Shown: positions 41,118 through 50,538 of the stretch, piece after piece | Layout of the letters: each line of letters begins with the position of its first letter | Position numbering within the stretch: position 1 is the first letter of the stretch | NCBI GenBank assembly: GCA_963812675.1 | Contig: CAWEWR010000011.1 | Coordinates: 367,766-431,765, forward strand | From: AP-15 sp963812675 | GTDB taxonomy: Bacteria; Pseudomonadota; Alphaproteobacteria; ATCC43930; CGMCC-115725 | Direction of reading: 5' to 3' | Length of the DNA stretch: 64,000 nt | Program-made: the position numbers and the translations under genes | Notes under the pieces: model-generated | What the model was told of the DNA's origin: nothing | Databases searched by the model: none | What the model saw: only the letters and a program-made list of their open reading frames with translations

Positions 41118-41753
41118 TCAGCGCCGGATGATGGCTTTGGAGGGAAGCTTCCGATTTTCCCACTCGGCACGCTCAAGCTCGGGGATCTTCGTCTCCGTCT
41201 CGGGATACCCGAGGCAGAGGTGACCGATGAGGTGCCAGTCGGGGGGGACATCAAGAATTTCGGCTATCCGTGCGGGATCAAGGATGGAAACCCAGCCGAA
41301 GCCAATCCCCTCCGCACGGGCAGCTAGCCACATCGTGTGCACCGCGGTGACGACTGAATATTCAATCATCTCCGGAATAGTCCGCCGCCCTAATCCATTT
41401 CCAACCCCAGTACCGCGATCGGCGAACACGGTCAGTTGAGCGGGTGCCTCCTTGACGCCTGCCAGCTTCAGCTTGGCATAGCGGTCACCAAGGGCGCGCG
41501 GATGAGACGAAAGCGCCTCCGCATTACAGGCCTCAAACACTTCAGCGATAGCACGCCGTCGCGCCGGATCGTTGACGATAACGAACCGCCACGGCTGGCT
41601 TAGGCCGACCGAGGGCGATAAGCAGGCAATGCGGATGAGACGTTCGAGCGTTCCCGGCGGAAGTGGATCGGGTCGGAAGCGTCGCACGTCGCGTCGCCAA
41701 GTAAACAACTCGAGGAGGCGTGTTCGGAAGCCGTCATCAAAGATTATCATCAA
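41118..41753 (-). CDS. BluB-like nitroreductase-fold protein, 211 aa
   Basis: Nitroreductase-superfamily FMN protein. LFTWRRDVRRFRPDPLPPGT (about 16) is the R-R-D-V-R motif typical of BluB, 5,6-dimethylbenzimidazole synthase, which makes the lower ligand of vitamin B12 from reduced FMN and oxygen. Further BluB features: APSVGLSQPWRFV-like SPSVGLSQPWRFVIVNDPAR (about 46), EMIEYSVVTAVHTMWLAARA (about 133), GFGWVSILDPARI (about 156) and LCLGYPETE (about 186). Length matches. The start is MM(I)IFDDGFR; either Met will do. The gene stands alone, with no other cobalamin genes nearby. A related flavin reductase cannot be excluded but the motif set favours BluB. Confidence 0.88.
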   Translation of the reverse strand: MMIIFDDGFRTRLLELFTWRRDVRRFRPDPLPPGTLERLIRIACLSPSVGLSQPWRFVIVNDPARRRAIAEVFEACNAEALSSHPRALGDRYAKLKLAGVKEAPAQLTVFADRGTGVGNGLGRRTIPEMIEYSVVTAVHTMWLAARAEGIGFGWVSILDPARIAEILDVPPDWHLIGHLCLGYPETETKIPELERAEWENRKLPSKAIIRR

Positions 41754-41777
41754 GGTTCCGTTATGCGTCGGGCGTGT

Positions 41778-41978
41778 TCACGCGCTCCTCGCAATCTCCG
41801 GCGCGATAGGTTCAATGCTTACCGGTCCAGAAGGCCGCAGGCGCGCAATCGTGCGGGCAGCATCTGCTTCCGTGGGAAATGGCACTGCATCTGTCTTCTG
41901 TCCCCAGGCAACGGTGGGGAACCTGCGCGTCAGCCAGACTGAATGTCCGCCGGGATAGGAAACGCGAATCACGAACAT
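41778..41978 (-). CDS. small hypothetical protein, 66 aa
   Basis: MFVIRVSYPGGHSVWLTRRF then PTEADAARTIARLRPSGPVS. Strand-rich start with helix, a pattern of small DUF-type proteins in Hyphomicrobiales. A purine-rich GCAGGGAGATTAGCT site precedes the start. It is 25 bases upstream of the BluB-like gene on the same strand and may be co-transcribed with it. Confidence 0.6.
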   Translation of the reverse strand: MFVIRVSYPGGHSVWLTRRFPTVAWGQKTDAVPFPTEADAARTIARLRPSGPVSIEPIAPEIARSA

Positions 41979-42266
41979 AGCTAATCTCCCTGCTTAGGTC
42001 ATTTACAAAACAGCTTTCGTACCGCCATGCTGGGCGTGGTTGCGAAGCGGTCTGGGAGCACATGCGCGGGCACATCCGCCGACGCCTCGCGAAGCCAAAC
42101 CGCCAGGCTCCGGTGTCAACGCGCTGCCGCGGCTTACGGTCGTGCCAATCGGGGCTGACCGGAGGTTCAAGGCCCATCCCTTACAGGCGCAATCGATTTT
42201 ACGGAGGCGTTCGCTCTCGCCGGCAGCAAGCGGCGTAAGCATTGAGGGTGAATTCTAGGCCGAAGC
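41979..42266. other. intergenic region without a recognised gene
   Basis: About 290 bases between two minus-strand genes. Frames are Arg/Pro-rich and unsupported. It must hold the promoter for the 66-residue protein and BluB-like gene. Confidence 0.4.
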
Positions 42267-42851
42267 TCAGCCAGCAGGCTCGATAGCGTACTCGGCCCCA
42301 GGCGACCAGTCCTCCAAAGGGCGGTCTCCGGGATAACCAGACACGGGATATCCGTAACCGGAACCGGGAGGGTATGCCGGGCGGCTCGGGTATCCATAGG
42401 CCGGGGGACCGGAGTAGGCGGGGTATCGCGAGTTGCTCGGCAATTCATACCCCGGGGGACCGGAGTAAGCGGGTCCACCCGAGTAGTCTGGGTATGCGTA
42501 GCCCGGAGGACGGGAGTAAGCGGGGTATCCCGAGTAGTCCGGATATCTATAGCCCTGCTGCGCGTAGCCCGGATACCCGTAACCAGGAGGTCCGTAGGCT
42601 GGGTAGCCGAAGTAGGTGCCCGGTGGGGGTGGAGGTGTAGAAGCGACTCCCCCAAATATCCCGGTTGCCCCTCCGATCGCTGCTCCGAGGGCGGCTCCCG
42701 GCCCGCCACCCGCCGCTGCTCCAATCGCAGCACCAGATGCCGCCCCGAATATGCCTCCGCCAAGCCCGCGTTGAACGGGATCATAAGGGTTTGTGCAGGC
42801 CGAGAGGCCCACCGCAAACGCGGCAATCACAAAGAGCGCAATTCGGGTCAT
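42267..42851 (-). CDS. Tyr/Gly/Pro-rich lipoprotein with glycine zipper, 194 aa
   Basis: A lipoprotein signal peptide with lipobox LSAC (residues 1-19, ALFVIAAFAVGLSAC) is followed by a glycine-zipper segment (about 30-70, GGGIFGAASGAAIGAAAGGG) of the kind found in outer-membrane and stress proteins. From residue 75 the protein consists of imperfect repeats of about 10 residues around YPxYSGPPGY. These repeats may bind peptidoglycan or form a flexible surface coat. A purine-rich GAGAGCG site precedes the start. The DNA coding for the repeats is GC-rich and itself repetitive. Function unknown. Confidence 0.85.
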   Translation of the reverse strand: MTRIALFVIAAFAVGLSACTNPYDPVQRGLGGGIFGAASGAAIGAAAGGGPGAALGAAIGGATGIFGGVASTPPPPPGTYFGYPAYGPPGYGYPGYAQQGYRYPDYSGYPAYSRPPGYAYPDYSGGPAYSGPPGYELPSNSRYPAYSGPPAYGYPSRPAYPPGSGYGYPVSGYPGDRPLEDWSPGAEYAIEPAG

Positions 42852-43092
42852 GATCGCTCTCCCTTAGGGCGTCGACCGAGGCGAACTGGCAACGACAACG
42901 GATACAACGCACCCTTTCTCTCGGCGAATCCAGGGGCAGATGTTCAAAACTCCCTGGCTGAGCGTGTGCGTGGCGATCTCGTTGAGGCGGCGTCCGCGTC
43001 GGATATGGCTCACCAGAAGGTCTCAGAATGGTTTACAGACCCTCTGATCTCTCGCCCGTTCGGGCTATAATTGATCGGGGAGGTGTCGAACC

Positions 43093-43218
43093 TTGGAAGC
43101 CCATAGGGTCGAACGAAAGTTCACGGCGATCTTCGCGCCGGATGTCGAAGGGTACAGCCGCCTGATGGGGCTGGATGAGGTCGGCACCCTCCGCACCCTC
43201 ACCGCCTACCCGTTGTGA
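43093..43218 (+). pseudogene. class III adenylate/guanylate cyclase N-terminal fragment
   Basis: TTG-started frame: LEAHRVERKFTAIFAPDVEG then YSRLMGLDEVGTLRTLTAYP and a stop. This is the start of the cyclase domain family of 55660-57432 (RRLTAILAADVAGYSRLMG). The usual metal Asp is present as PDVEG. A TATAAT hexamer lies at 43068. It is cut off by the IS110 fragment that follows. Confidence 0.85.
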
Positions 43219-43345
43219 ACCGGATAAAGGCCACCCTGGCGCGGCTGGGGATACGCAACTTCAAACCAACCCTGCGCAAGGCGGCCAAACTCTGTGAAAG
43301 GCTTAGCCGCGAGACCGTTGCGCCGGATGAACGCCTTGTCGGGGG
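43219..43345 (+). pseudogene. IS110-family transposase fragment
   Basis: Immediately after the cyclase stop, the frame reads NRIKATLARLGIRNFKPTLR then KAAKLCERLSRETVAPDERL. RIKAxLARLGIR-F-x-P-x-L-R-K-A is a segment of the IS110-type (RuvC-like DEDD/Tnp_20) transposase. Neither domain is complete. Confidence 0.7.
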
Positions 43346-43439
43346 CGGCGTCGGGTGTGTGCACCATTGCCCCGGCGTCGCCCCCCGACGGGCTCGGCCC
43401 CCGGAGGAGCGGCCAAGCCTACTGACAGTTTGAGAGTCG

Positions 43440-44101
43440 CCGGTTTAACAAGCCATAAATGATTATGTTACCTCATTGCGTTCTCCCTCTCACACCGTTC
43501 AGCGCGTCGGCAGCCAACCATGATCAAGGAAGTCCGGTTCGTGTAGGCTGGCCCGCTCCGGCGAGCTGTCAGCGCTGAGGCCTCGTTCGAACGCGCCCCA
43601 ACCACTGGCGAGGTTCTCGCCTCGCAGCAAAATTTGAACGAGGAAGGTAGCGGCAGGTATGATGCCCGGACCCGCCGTTTCGTCGGCTAATGCGGAGCGG
43701 CTCCTCCGATCCACCGCGGCCGATCGCGCTCGCGGACGGTAACGATGAGCTGTGCCCCTTTGCCGTCATTGGCCGTGGACGACCCGATCGGCTCAAGTCG
43801 GTGGATTTCGGTCGTTCGCGGCTACGGCCGCTTGTGAAGGCTGACGGGTCCGGCCTGGTATGCCCCGAAGCGGTCGCCCGCGATACTGTCAGGCCGCCAA
43901 CTCTGGGAAGGTTGCTGTGGCACCGGCTTTTGGCAGCTGCGATGCGGACGGCATCCTCTTCCGAGGAAGGCGACAGAAACAAACCAGGTCGCCGGAAGCG
44001 CATCAATGCCTCCGGAAAAGTTCGAGAGCCACCCGCAGGCTCCGCACGCTATAGCCCGATGCAGCGCGTGCAGAAAGCGCCGCTGTGCCGCTCGGATACG
44101 G
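43440..44101. other. region without a recognised gene
   Basis: About 660 bases. Both strands have long open frames because of high GC, but they are Arg/Ser/Pro-rich and I do not recognise them. It may be decayed coding DNA. Confidence 0.35.
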
Positions 44102-45466
44102 CTAAGCCGCGCGGGCCGGGCTTGGCATCGCGCCCAGCAGATCGCGAACCGCCGCGCCGATCGCAAAAAGACCGGCATCCTGGCCTACAAAGCCCATGAT
44201 CTGCAGGCCGAGCGGCAGCCCCTCGGCCGACAATACCGGCAGCGACAGGGCCGGAATCCCGAGCATCGAGGCAGGCACGTTGAAGACCGGATTGCCGGTC
44301 GAGCGGAGCCCAACCGGCGCGGCACCCGGCGCAGCGAGCGTAATCGCCGCATCGTAGCGACCCGCGAGGCGGGCATGCACCTTCCGATTGCGCTGCCGGC
44401 GCGCGATCGCCCCGCCGTAATCGGCCAGGATCATCGCCTCGGCAGTAGCCAGGCGATCCAGCGCCGATTGACTGAGCTTGCTGCGATCCCGGTCGCGATA
44501 GGTGTTGAGCGGCCAGCGCCCCTCCCACGCGTTGATCTGACGCGTCAGCCCCGCCGCGTCGGCGATCGCACCTTCGACCTCCTCAATCGCGGGGTCGGCA
44601 TGATGATCCGCGATGGCAATCCCGGCTTCGGCAAGCCGCGCTACCGCCGCCTCGAAGGCCCGCCGGGCTTCCGTCGAGGCGTCATCCCAGCCGACGGTCC
44701 GCAACAAGGCGAATGCACGAGGGCGCTGCGCCGGCGGCGGTTCGGGTGGCCCTTGTAGCCCGGGATAGCCCGGATCGCCGCCTGCACGCTCGACGATATT
44801 GATCGCCGCAAGCCACGCGTCTTCGAGCGAAGAGGCGAGCACGCCGGTGCAGCTCTGGCTGAAGTAGTCGTAGCTGCCCCCCCGATTGATCCCGCCGACG
44901 CTCGGCTTGAAGCCGACGCAGCCGCAAAAGCTGGCCGGTCGCAGGATCGAACCGACCACCTGCGTACCGAGTGCCGCCGGAATCATGCCGCAGGCCACCG
45001 CCGCGGCGGAACCGCTGCTCGATCCGCCCGGTGTGCGCGCGCTGTCCCAGGGATTGCGAGTGCCGCGCGGCTCGGTCGAGGCAAACTCCGTCGTTACCAC
45101 CTTGCCGAGGATCACGGCGCCGGCCTCACGCAGTGCCGCGACGCTCGCCGCATCGCGCCCAGTGTGACAGCCGACAAACAGCGGTGAGCCCTGTTCGGTC
45201 GCCATGTCGGCGGTTTCAATGATGTCCTTGATGCCAAGCGGCATCCCATCGATCGGCGACAACGGGCGGCCGGCACGCCAGCGCTCGGCGGACCGGTCCG
45301 CCGCCGAGCGCGCTGCGGCAATGTCGTGGCAGACAAACGCACCGACAGCCGGTTCGAATTCCTCGACGCGAGCGAGACAGCGCTCAAGCAAGTCGCGCGG
45401 CGTGGCCTTGCCGGCCCTGAAATCGGCGGTGGCGCCGACAAACGAGATAGGCTGCGGTGTTGTCAT
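44102..45466 (-). CDS. amidase-signature family amidohydrolase, 454 aa
   Basis: An amidase-signature enzyme with the full Ser-cisSer-Lys triad context: MPLGIKDIIETADM (Lys, about 75), TPGGSSSGSAAAVACGM (cis-Ser, about 145) and ALGTQVVGSILRPASFCGC (nucleophile Ser, about 169). C-terminal landmarks include VPASMLGIPALSLPV (about 400). Related to aryl-acylamidases, AtzF/allophanate hydrolases and GatA. The substrate cannot be told. No gatB/gatC or urea genes lie nearby, so it is not the tRNA amidotransferase subunit. The gene 5' to it (an oxidoreductase on the same strand, 69 bases away) is broken by a frameshift. Confidence 0.92.
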   Translation of the reverse strand: MTTPQPISFVGATADFRAGKATPRDLLERCLARVEEFEPAVGAFVCHDIAAARSAADRSAERWRAGRPLSPIDGMPLGIKDIIETADMATEQGSPLFVGCHTGRDAASVAALREAGAVILGKVVTTEFASTEPRGTRNPWDSARTPGGSSSGSAAAVACGMIPAALGTQVVGSILRPASFCGCVGFKPSVGGINRGGSYDYFSQSCTGVLASSLEDAWLAAINIVERAGGDPGYPGLQGPPEPPPAQRPRAFALLRTVGWDDASTEARRAFEAAVARLAEAGIAIADHHADPAIEEVEGAIADAAGLTRQINAWEGRWPLNTYRDRDRSKLSQSALDRLATAEAMILADYGGAIARRQRNRKVHARLAGRYDAAITLAAPGAAPVGLRSTGNPVFNVPASMLGIPALSLPVLSAEGLPLGLQIMGFVGQDAGLFAIGAAVRDLLGAMPSPARAA

Positions 45467-45535
45467 AGTAGCTACTCCGGTTCGCCTTCGATGATGGCAC
45501 TGTGCACAAACCGCGCCCCGTGCGGCCGTGCCGCG

Positions 45536-46556
45536 TCAGCCGTGGCTTACAACAACTTTGCCGAAATGTGCGCGGCTCTCGAAGTGGCGGTATGCGGCCG
45601 GCGCCTCTTCGAACGGAAATACCCGGTCAATGACGGGGCGCAGTCGATGCAATGCGATTGCCCGGTTCATCGCCTCGAAATCGGCTCGGCTGCCGACGCT
45701 GATCGACCCGAGACTCATGCCGCGGCCGCCCAGGAGGAGTGGGTCGAGCATGATACCGGATCGCGACAGGCTCGATCCGGATCAGGCTGATATGTCCGCC
45801 GACGGCAAGGGCTTTAATGGAATTGGTCAGCGTACCCGGTCCGCCGATCTCGACGACGCAGTCGACCCCTTTGCCGCCGGTAAGTTTGAAAATTTCCTCA
45901 TGCCAGTCCGGCGTCTCGACATAATTGATCACGGCCGCCGCGCCGAGCGCCTTGAGCCGTTCGGCCTTTTCCGCCGAAGAGGTGGTCGCTATCACCTGAG
46001 CGCCCAGTAGCCGCGCGAATTGCAGCGCGAAAATCGAGACCCCGCTGGTCCCTTGAGTCAACACCGTGTCTCCGGCGGTTACGCCGCGTTGGAGGCGGGT
46101 CAACGCCACCCAGCCGGTCACGGCGGCGCATGGCAGAGTCGCGGCCTCCTCGAACGACAGATCGTCCGGCACCGGGACGGCCGCCTCCTCGCTGACCACC
46201 GCATACTCCGCGAGCATGCCGTCGAGATTGGCGCCGAGCCGGTCGGTCAGGTAATCCGCCTTGATCGGGCCGCCAAACCAGCGCGGGTGAAAACAACCGA
46301 TGACCCGATCTCCAACCGCGAACCGCGTGACGCCGTCGCCGAGCGCGACTACCTCGCCGGCACCGTCGCTGAGCGGCACGACGCCCACCTTGGTCGGACC
46401 GCGCCCGCCACCCTTCAGTACCATCAGATCGCGGTAGTTGAGGGAGGTTGCGCGAACCCGAACGAGAATTTCCCACCTACCAGGCTGCGGATCGGCGCGC
46501 GACTGCAACAGGACACCGTCAACGCTGCCGAAATGATCGATACAATAGGCTTTCAT
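45536..46556 (-). pseudogene. zinc-independent quinone oxidoreductase / MDR alcohol dehydrogenase, frameshifted
   Basis: The start at 46556 (MKAYCIDHFGSVDGVLLQSR) has GGAG 6 bases upstream. Typical MDR features follow: VRATSLNYRDLMVLKG, VPLSDGAGEVVALGDGVTRF, GCFHPRWFGG, LPCAAVTGWVALTR, DTVLTQGTSGVSIFALQFAR and GAQVIATTSSAEKAERL. After GGHISLIR near 45780 the frame is lost, and the correct C-terminus (VGSRADFEAMNRAIALHRLR, FGKVVVSHG) is in a different frame ending at 45536. One or more indels near 45760-45790 break the gene. It resembles crotonyl-CoA reductase/quinone oxidoreductases. Confidence 0.88.
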
Positions 46557-46737
46557 GCCATCTCCTTCGACATTCGTGATCCTGTGCTTCGCGATCTGCC
46601 GCACTAATCAACGATAAAGAGCTCTGCGCCGGTTTGCGTGACGAGCGATGTGGGGCGTCGCCGTCGTCGGAGACCTGATAACTCATTCCCGGCAATAGCC
46701 ATCGTGAAGTTCGGTTATCGAGTTCGCCCTCGAGAAC

Positions 46738-46924
46738 TTAAAGGACATGTCCTAGATCGCGCCAATGATCCGCGCGGTAGGTTGCCGTGTATTCAACCTG
46801 GCGCACCCGCAAATCGCCGATGGTGAAGGTGCGCCAGATCGCTTGTCCGGTCACACCGGGATGCACGGGTTGGAGTAACACCGGACCAGTTCGTCACCGT
46901 AAATGGCTTTGGAGGTATTTTCAT
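46738..46924 (-). pseudogene. DHCW-type cupin fragment, frameshifted and truncated
   Basis: From the ATG at 46924 (AGGA 8 bases upstream): KIPPKPFTVTNWSGVTPT, then in another frame HPGVTGQAIWRTFTIGDLRV, RQVEYTATYRADHWRDLGHV and a stop at 46738. It matches the N-terminal half of the DHCW-motif cupin family (GDLRVRQVEY...ADHW). The barrel is incomplete. Confidence 0.75.
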
Positions 46925-47029
46925 TTCGGTGTTCCTGGGTGGGTCTTGTTCGCTGAGCTTTTCGCCCGGTTAGCGTGCGGCGTCGATCGCGCCACGGTCA
47001 ATGGGCATCAGGCAGAGCGGCGGCTGCAG

Positions 47030-48142
47030 TCAAACACCGGCCGGCGGCAGATCATCCATGATAGCGCGCAGTCTGGAGTCGGTTTCGGGCTCCATGCTGC
47101 TGTGCCCGGCGGTAGTGATAAAGTAGTGAACCTCGTTATTGCCCGCGCCGCGCAATGCCCTTACCAGGGCTTCTGCCTGGTATAGATGACACACCCTATC
47201 GTAGCGACCATGTACGATATGCACGGGGATATCCTTGAGCCTATCAACATGGTCGAGAATGTAGTCGTTGTCCCGGTTTGCCTCGCCGGCTGCACCAAGA
47301 AACCCGCCATTTATCATGTAGTGTATTAAGATCCTTGCGGCGGTCAGTGCATACTTTTGATTTGGCTGGCTTTGGCTGTTTTCATCGCGGTTCAGGCGGC
47401 TGGTGGTAATTTCCCAGGCCGTGCAAGCCGACGCCACTTTCAGCAGGCGTTCCCGATCGGCGTCGTTCTGCGGGGACACCGCCAAAGCCTTCGCCAGCCC
47501 CTTGACGACATCGCGCCGGTCTTCCGGTGGAATCTCTCCGACGAAATGCTGCCACGCCGTCGGGAAATCCAGATAGGTACCGGGTACCGGCATCGCGAGT
47601 GGGTTCGCCGCGAAATCGGCGGCATTGCCCTGAAGGAAATAATCGACATCCGCTCTCCGACACAGAAAGACGCTTCGTAGAATAAGGGTCTGCACTGTTT
47701 CGGGATGGGCTATGGCGTAAGCCAGGGCGAGCGTACTTCCCCAGCTACCACCGAAAACATGCACTTTGCCGAGGATGTTCAGCTCCCGACGCAGTTCCAA
47801 TACGTCTTGGATGAGATGCTGAGTCGTATTGTCGGTAAGGGCTGCCGACGCGTCGTCGTCGCTCGCGCTGGGTGTACTCTTTCCGCACCCGCGCTGATCG
47901 AAAAGAATGACCCGATATCGCTCCGGATTAAAAAAGCGGGCAGAAGAGTTATGACATCCAGCGCCCGGCCCGCCATGCATGAACATGACCGGCTCGCCGT
48001 TTACCGAACCGTATTCTTCCCAGTAAATCCGGTGCTGCGAATTCCCATGAACGGCAAGGTGGCCGGATTTGTTGCAAGGTGAATTTGGATACCGGTTTGT
48101 ACTTGCGTCGTCTGGTCCGGCAATCGGAGTGAGTGCATCCAC
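47030..48142 (-). CDS. pip: prolyl aminopeptidase (proline iminopeptidase), S33 family, 370 aa
   Basis: An alpha/beta hydrolase of the proline iminopeptidase subfamily that releases N-terminal proline. Oxyanion motif PVMFMHGGPGAGCH (about 53), VILFDQRGCGKSTPSA (about 78), nucleophile elbow VFGGSWGSTLALAYA (Ser about 131), catalytic Asp in VHGRYDRVC (about 316) and His in TTAGHSSMEP (about 345). The cap domain lies between. The family usual length is about 315-320; the first 25-30 residues here look like an extra leader, so translation could begin at a later codon, but no better start with a ribosome site is seen. It is a single-gene unit. Confidence 0.92.
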   Translation of the reverse strand: MDALTPIAGPDDASTNRYPNSPCNKSGHLAVHGNSQHRIYWEEYGSVNGEPVMFMHGGPGAGCHNSSARFFNPERYRVILFDQRGCGKSTPSASDDDASAALTDNTTQHLIQDVLELRRELNILGKVHVFGGSWGSTLALAYAIAHPETVQTLILRSVFLCRRADVDYFLQGNAADFAANPLAMPVPGTYLDFPTAWQHFVGEIPPEDRRDVVKGLAKALAVSPQNDADRERLLKVASACTAWEITTSRLNRDENSQSQPNQKYALTAARILIHYMINGGFLGAAGEANRDNDYILDHVDRLKDIPVHIVHGRYDRVCHLYQAEALVRALRGAGNNEVHYFITTAGHSSMEPETDSRLRAIMDDLPPAGV

Positions 48143-48415
48143 GGAGATGATTTTATGAAAGGGTTGCGGAGATAGGGTAGATCGCGAGCGTGGCAGAGCG
48201 GGTGACAGCCTCGGGCGCGCGCGGTCAGCCTGTCACCTTACGACAAAATGGCGATCGAGGTCGTCGAACTTGACGGGCATCGCATCGGCGGTTTTGTCGT
48301 AGCCTATGGGTCTCCGGACGTTTCGGCGAGCGCCTCCGGCCCGTAGCCGGCGGCTTGCCGTCTGCCGGTTTGCGTGCGGTCAAATACGTCGTCCGCCAGC
48401 TTTGGGAGCCCTGCC
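48143..48415. other. intergenic region
   Basis: A short plus-strand frame (MAIEVVELDGHRIGGFVVAY, from about 48247) ends at 48345; it may be a scrap. No other feature seen. Confidence 0.35.
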
Positions 48416-49291
48416 ATGACGCCGCGCCGCTACGGTCCGCTTGCTTATGTCCCGATCAACCGCCGCCCGCCTCTGGCTTGGCCGAGCGGCGCTAGGGTGG
48501 CGCTGTGGGTGAACCCGAATGTCGAGTTCTTCGGCCTCGACGACGTGATGCCGAGCAACCTCAACGACCGCGTGCCGCGCGACCAGGCCAAGATCCCCAA
48601 CGTGCGCAACTGGGCGGTGCGTGATTACGGCAACCGCATCGGCGTCTGGCGGCTGATGGAGGTATTGAGCCGCTACGGCATCCGCGCTAGCGCCGCGCTG
48701 AACAGCGAGGTGTGCGACCATCACCCGGAAATCATCGAGGAGGGCGGCAAGCTCGGCTGGGAATGGATCGGCCATAACCAAACCAATGCGTTGCGCCTGA
48801 TCGAGATGGACCCGGCGGGGGAGCGCGCGGCGATACGGGCGACGATCGATAGCATCGAGGCGGCTTCCGGCACGCGCCCGGTCGGCTGGCTCGGCGCCGG
48901 TCTAGCGGAGACCTGGAACACGCTCGACTATCTCGCGGAAGCCGGCATCCGCTATGTCTGCGACTGGGTCAACGACGACCAGCCCTACCTGTTCGAGATC
49001 GGTACGCCGCCGCTGATGTCACTACCGTATTCGGTGCAGACCAACGACGTTCCCGCCTATTTCGAGATGAAGGTGTCGGTGCCCGAATTCGAGGCGATGC
49101 TGAAGCGCCAGTTCGATACGCTGTATCGCGAGGGCGAAACCGTGCCGCGAGCCTTCACCGTGCTCGACCCGCACACGCCCGCAGTCGCCAGGCGCAGCAA
49201 CGGAGACCTTTCAGGTTCGCACGCAACTCACCGCTGGAGGAAACCGGATTCGAACCATCGGTCCCGCGGAAGACCCCCGCCGTCGTCGTGA
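48416..49291 (+). pseudogene. polysaccharide deacetylase (PuuE-like allantoinase group), C-terminus replaced by a repeat
   Basis: From MTPRRYGPLAYVPINRRPPL the protein follows the NodB-homology family of PuuE-type deacetylases: VALWVNPNVEFF, RNWAVRDYGNRIGVWRLMEV, SAALNSEVCDHHPEIIEEGG, WEWIGHNQTNALRLIEMDPA and DYLAEAGIRYVCDWVNDDQP. The family should continue through an ALHPFITG motif to about 300 residues, but after VLDPHTPAVARRS at about 49190 the sequence changes into the T-arm-like repeat, and the frame stops at 49291. The last catalytic His-containing segment is therefore missing. Confidence 0.85.
49212..49270 (+). repeat. T-arm-like dispersed repeat, copy 5
   Basis: GTTCGCACGCAACTCACCGC then TGGAGGAAACCGGATTCGAA and CCATCGGTCCCGCGG. 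Its left edge coincides with the breakpoint of the deacetylase gene. Confidence 0.7.
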
Positions 49292-49509
49292 TATCGGGTC
49301 CTGTCGCGCCGCCTTCTCCGTTGCGGCAAGGAGAGCCGACACGAGCCCCTCTCTCGAAACCTTGGTCGTCTCACGCGGTACTGACGGTTCGATCCGGCTT
49401 GTTCCAGCGGTGAGTTAGACGAGTTCTGAGGGCTGCGGAGTTGGTTGAGGAACCTGCCGCCACCGATCCGCACCCCGTGCCGCCAAATGGAAGTTACGAA
49501 AAATTAACG

Positions 49510-49938
49510 TCAACGAAAGCATGCCGTCATTTTCTCTGCCGATATCCTTGCATGCGAGGAGATCGCCATGAGCTGCCGGCCGGTTAGACAGACCAAAATG
49601 CACGACCTTTGCTTCGTGACAGCATACGGCAGCGACTTGATTTTAACGTGATGCACTGTCGAAAGTATCACGAGGGCGCGCTGCTGCAGCTTATCGGCGA
49701 GGCCTCTGATGATCAGATCGCGGCTGAGGCCCAGCGGCGGTCCAGTATGATGCAATGTCCGCCACGCGCGCCGCAGCTCCTGTGTCGACCGATCGACCAA
49801 TCCGGCAATCTCACAGGATTCAAGCTCGGCCAGGGCCCGGTTTCGAAGTCGGTCGTTCCGGATGTCGACTGGACCGAGACCGGAGGACGGCTCGCCAGAG
49901 TGCTGGCGAGCCGAAGCGTCGTGACCTGGAGGTTTCAC
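49510..49938 (-). CDS. DUF2924 protein, second copy, C-terminally divergent
   Basis: Starts with GTG at 49938 overlapping the DUF3489 stop as GTGA. The middle is family-like: LVDRSTQELRRAWRTLHHTG then LSRDLIIRGLADKLQQRALV. After about residue 95 (VKIKSLPYAV) it departs from the family and the usual LKPGTRLMREW region is missing. No recombinase gene follows, so this module is truncated compared with that at 7963-10638. Translation may still occur. Confidence 0.65.
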   Translation of the reverse strand: MKPPGHDASARQHSGEPSSGLGPVDIRNDRLRNRALAELESCEIAGLVDRSTQELRRAWRTLHHTGPPLGLSRDLIIRGLADKLQQRALVILSTVHHVKIKSLPYAVTKQRSCILVCLTGRQLMAISSHARISAEKMTACFR

Positions 49939-50405
49939 AGGTTCGCCGGCTCGGCGATGCGGTACACCCGGCCGCGCTCCTCTTTGGCCGAGGCAAGTGT
50001 GAGCCCGAGCTTTTTCTTCAGGGTTCCCGAGAAGACGCCGCGCACCGTATGACGCTGCCAGCCGGTCACGCTCGCCACCTCGTCGACCGTTGCCCCTTCG
50101 GGCAGACGCAGCATCGCAATCACCACCTCCTGCTTGGAGGGGGGCTTCGGGTCGGGTTGCGGCTCGGGGTCCGGCAAGGTTTCGATTGCCGACCACAGTT
50201 GATCGATCAGCGCATTGCGGTCGCCAACCTTCTTTCGCTTTTCGACATCGGGCAGAGCGTTCCACAGCGCCAGCAGCCGCTTGGCGCTGAGCGGGGCCGC
50301 GCGCAGCTCCTCATTCGATGCAACGGCAATCTCGCCGTTGTTGACCGCTGCACGCGCCGTGCGGCACAGCGTGATCCCGTCATTGCCAATGATATAGACG
50401 CGCAT
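49935..50405 (-). CDS. DUF3489 protein, second copy
   Basis: 156 residues starting MRVYIIGNDGITLCRTARAA, collinear with and about 80 percent identical to the copy at 10168-10638 over the winged-helix end (GATVDEVASVTGWQRHTVRG, FSGTLKKKLGLTLASA). The start at 50405 is fixed by this comparison, with GGAGCACCC upstream. The coding sequence is intact. As before, it is probably the DNA-binding regulator of the element. The promoter region (50500-50545) is also conserved. Confidence 0.85.
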   Translation of the reverse strand: MRVYIIGNDGITLCRTARAAVNNGEIAVASNEELRAAPLSAKRLLALWNALPDVEKRKKVGDRNALIDQLWSAIETLPDPEPQPDPKPPSKQEVVIAMLRLPEGATVDEVASVTGWQRHTVRGVFSGTLKKKLGLTLASAKEERGRVYRIAEPANL

Positions 50406-50520
50406 GAGTGGGTGCTCCTGATTGACCCGGCGGCGGTTCCGCCGTGACCCCACTCACGCTCTCTTCGCCGACCAAAGCCAGTCTATTCCCGATAATGTTG
50501 TGGCGTTGTTTGGCCGGACC

Positions 50521-50538
50521 CGAGCATGGAATTACTCG
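50521..50538 (-). promoter_or_regulatory. conserved operator-like palindrome, second DUF3489 copy
   Basis: CGAGCA-TGGAAT-TACTCG, 116 bases upstream of the DUF3489 start, the same relative position as at 10753. One arm has a mismatch. TTGTGGCGTTGTT lies next to it in both. Confidence 0.5.

Noticed and set aside
43690..44199. 169-residue plus-strand frame
   Set aside because: Arg/Pro/Ser-rich, overlaps the amidase gene antisense at its end, and has no recognisable domain.
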